Assembly: GCA_021107605.1 (NCBI GenBank)
Contig: JAIOSN010000068.1
Coordinates: forward strand, 1 to 5,468
Source: Anaerolineae bacterium
GTDB taxonomy: Bacteria > Chloroflexota > Anaerolineae > B4-G1 > SLSP01
Direction of reading: 5' to 3'
DNA length: 5,468 nucleotides
Shown piece after piece: positions 5,440 through 5,468 of the stretch (position 1 is the first letter of the stretch; each line of letters begins with the position of its first letter). The notes under the pieces are model-generated. The model saw only the letters and a program-made list of their open reading frames with translations. It searched no databases and was not told the DNA's origin. A program made the translations under genes and the position numbers.

Positions 5440-5468
5440 CGCAAAGACACCAAGGACGCTAAGAAAAA
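5440..5468. repeat. Degenerate 8-9-nt tandem repeat at the window edge, likely a dispersed intergenic element
   Basis: Three successive units, CGCAAAGA, CACCAAGGA and CGCTAAGAA, share the pattern C-R-C-H-A-A-G-R-A, followed by an A-run that leaves the window. The complementary strand reads T-rich with CTTAGCGTCCTTGGTGTC. I recall very similar CGCAAAGACGC-type sequences scattered between genes in many environmental bacterial genomes; that link is from memory. The element is cut by the window end, so its full length is unknown. No gene is seen here. Confidence 0.5.

Noticed and set aside
5304..5468. tRNA or small RNA gene at the right end
   Set aside because: I found no cloverleaf, no T-loop consensus and no strong terminator on either strand; only a 6-bp inverted repeat and the short edge repeat.

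Overview
The window reads as an ordinary chromosomal stretch of a Gram-variable, rod-shaped or filamentous bacterium. The best guess is a member of the Chloroflexota, in or near the Anaerolineae. Three things suggest this: the wording of the glutamyl-tRNA synthetase (HIGN in place of HIGH or HVGG, KLSKR loop), the minC-minD-minE-rodA order, and a secreted protein with a cohesin-like domain of a kind I associate with that phylum. The assignment is an inference from sequence style, not from a search. G+C is about half by eye.

Layout: positions 3-2710 on the plus strand hold the 3' end of minC, complete minD, complete minE and a complete SEDS-family gene (rodA/ftsW). This looks like one operon. 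minC and minD share one base (TAATG). minD and minE are separated by 125 bp, and minE and rodA by 10 bp. Together they encode the Min division-site selection system (MinC inhibits FtsZ, MinD is the membrane ATPase, MinE the topological regulator) plus a polytopic peptidoglycan glycosyltransferase for wall elongation or septation. Positions 2711-2949 are non-coding. They hold a clear extended -10 promoter and a Shine-Dalgarno sequence for gltX (2950-4431), the glutamyl-tRNA synthetase. A perfect 13-bp hairpin with A-runs and T-runs (4454-4485) lies between gltX and a convergent minus-strand gene (4506-5270) and should terminate transcription from both sides. That minus-strand gene encodes an exported or membrane-anchored protein of unknown function with a cohesin-like beta-sandwich. 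The right end (5304-5468) is non-coding. It holds a weak promoter candidate for that gene, a short inverted repeat and, at the very edge, a degenerate 8-9-nt repeat that looks like a dispersed intergenic repeat element.

I found no mobile element, tRNA, rRNA or CRISPR array, and no convincing new biological system. The points most worth a second look are: the SEDS protein lacks several family-conserved polar residues but keeps the catalytic Asp; MinC has Leu where an Arg is usual in its MinD/FtsZ-binding domain; and the edge repeat.
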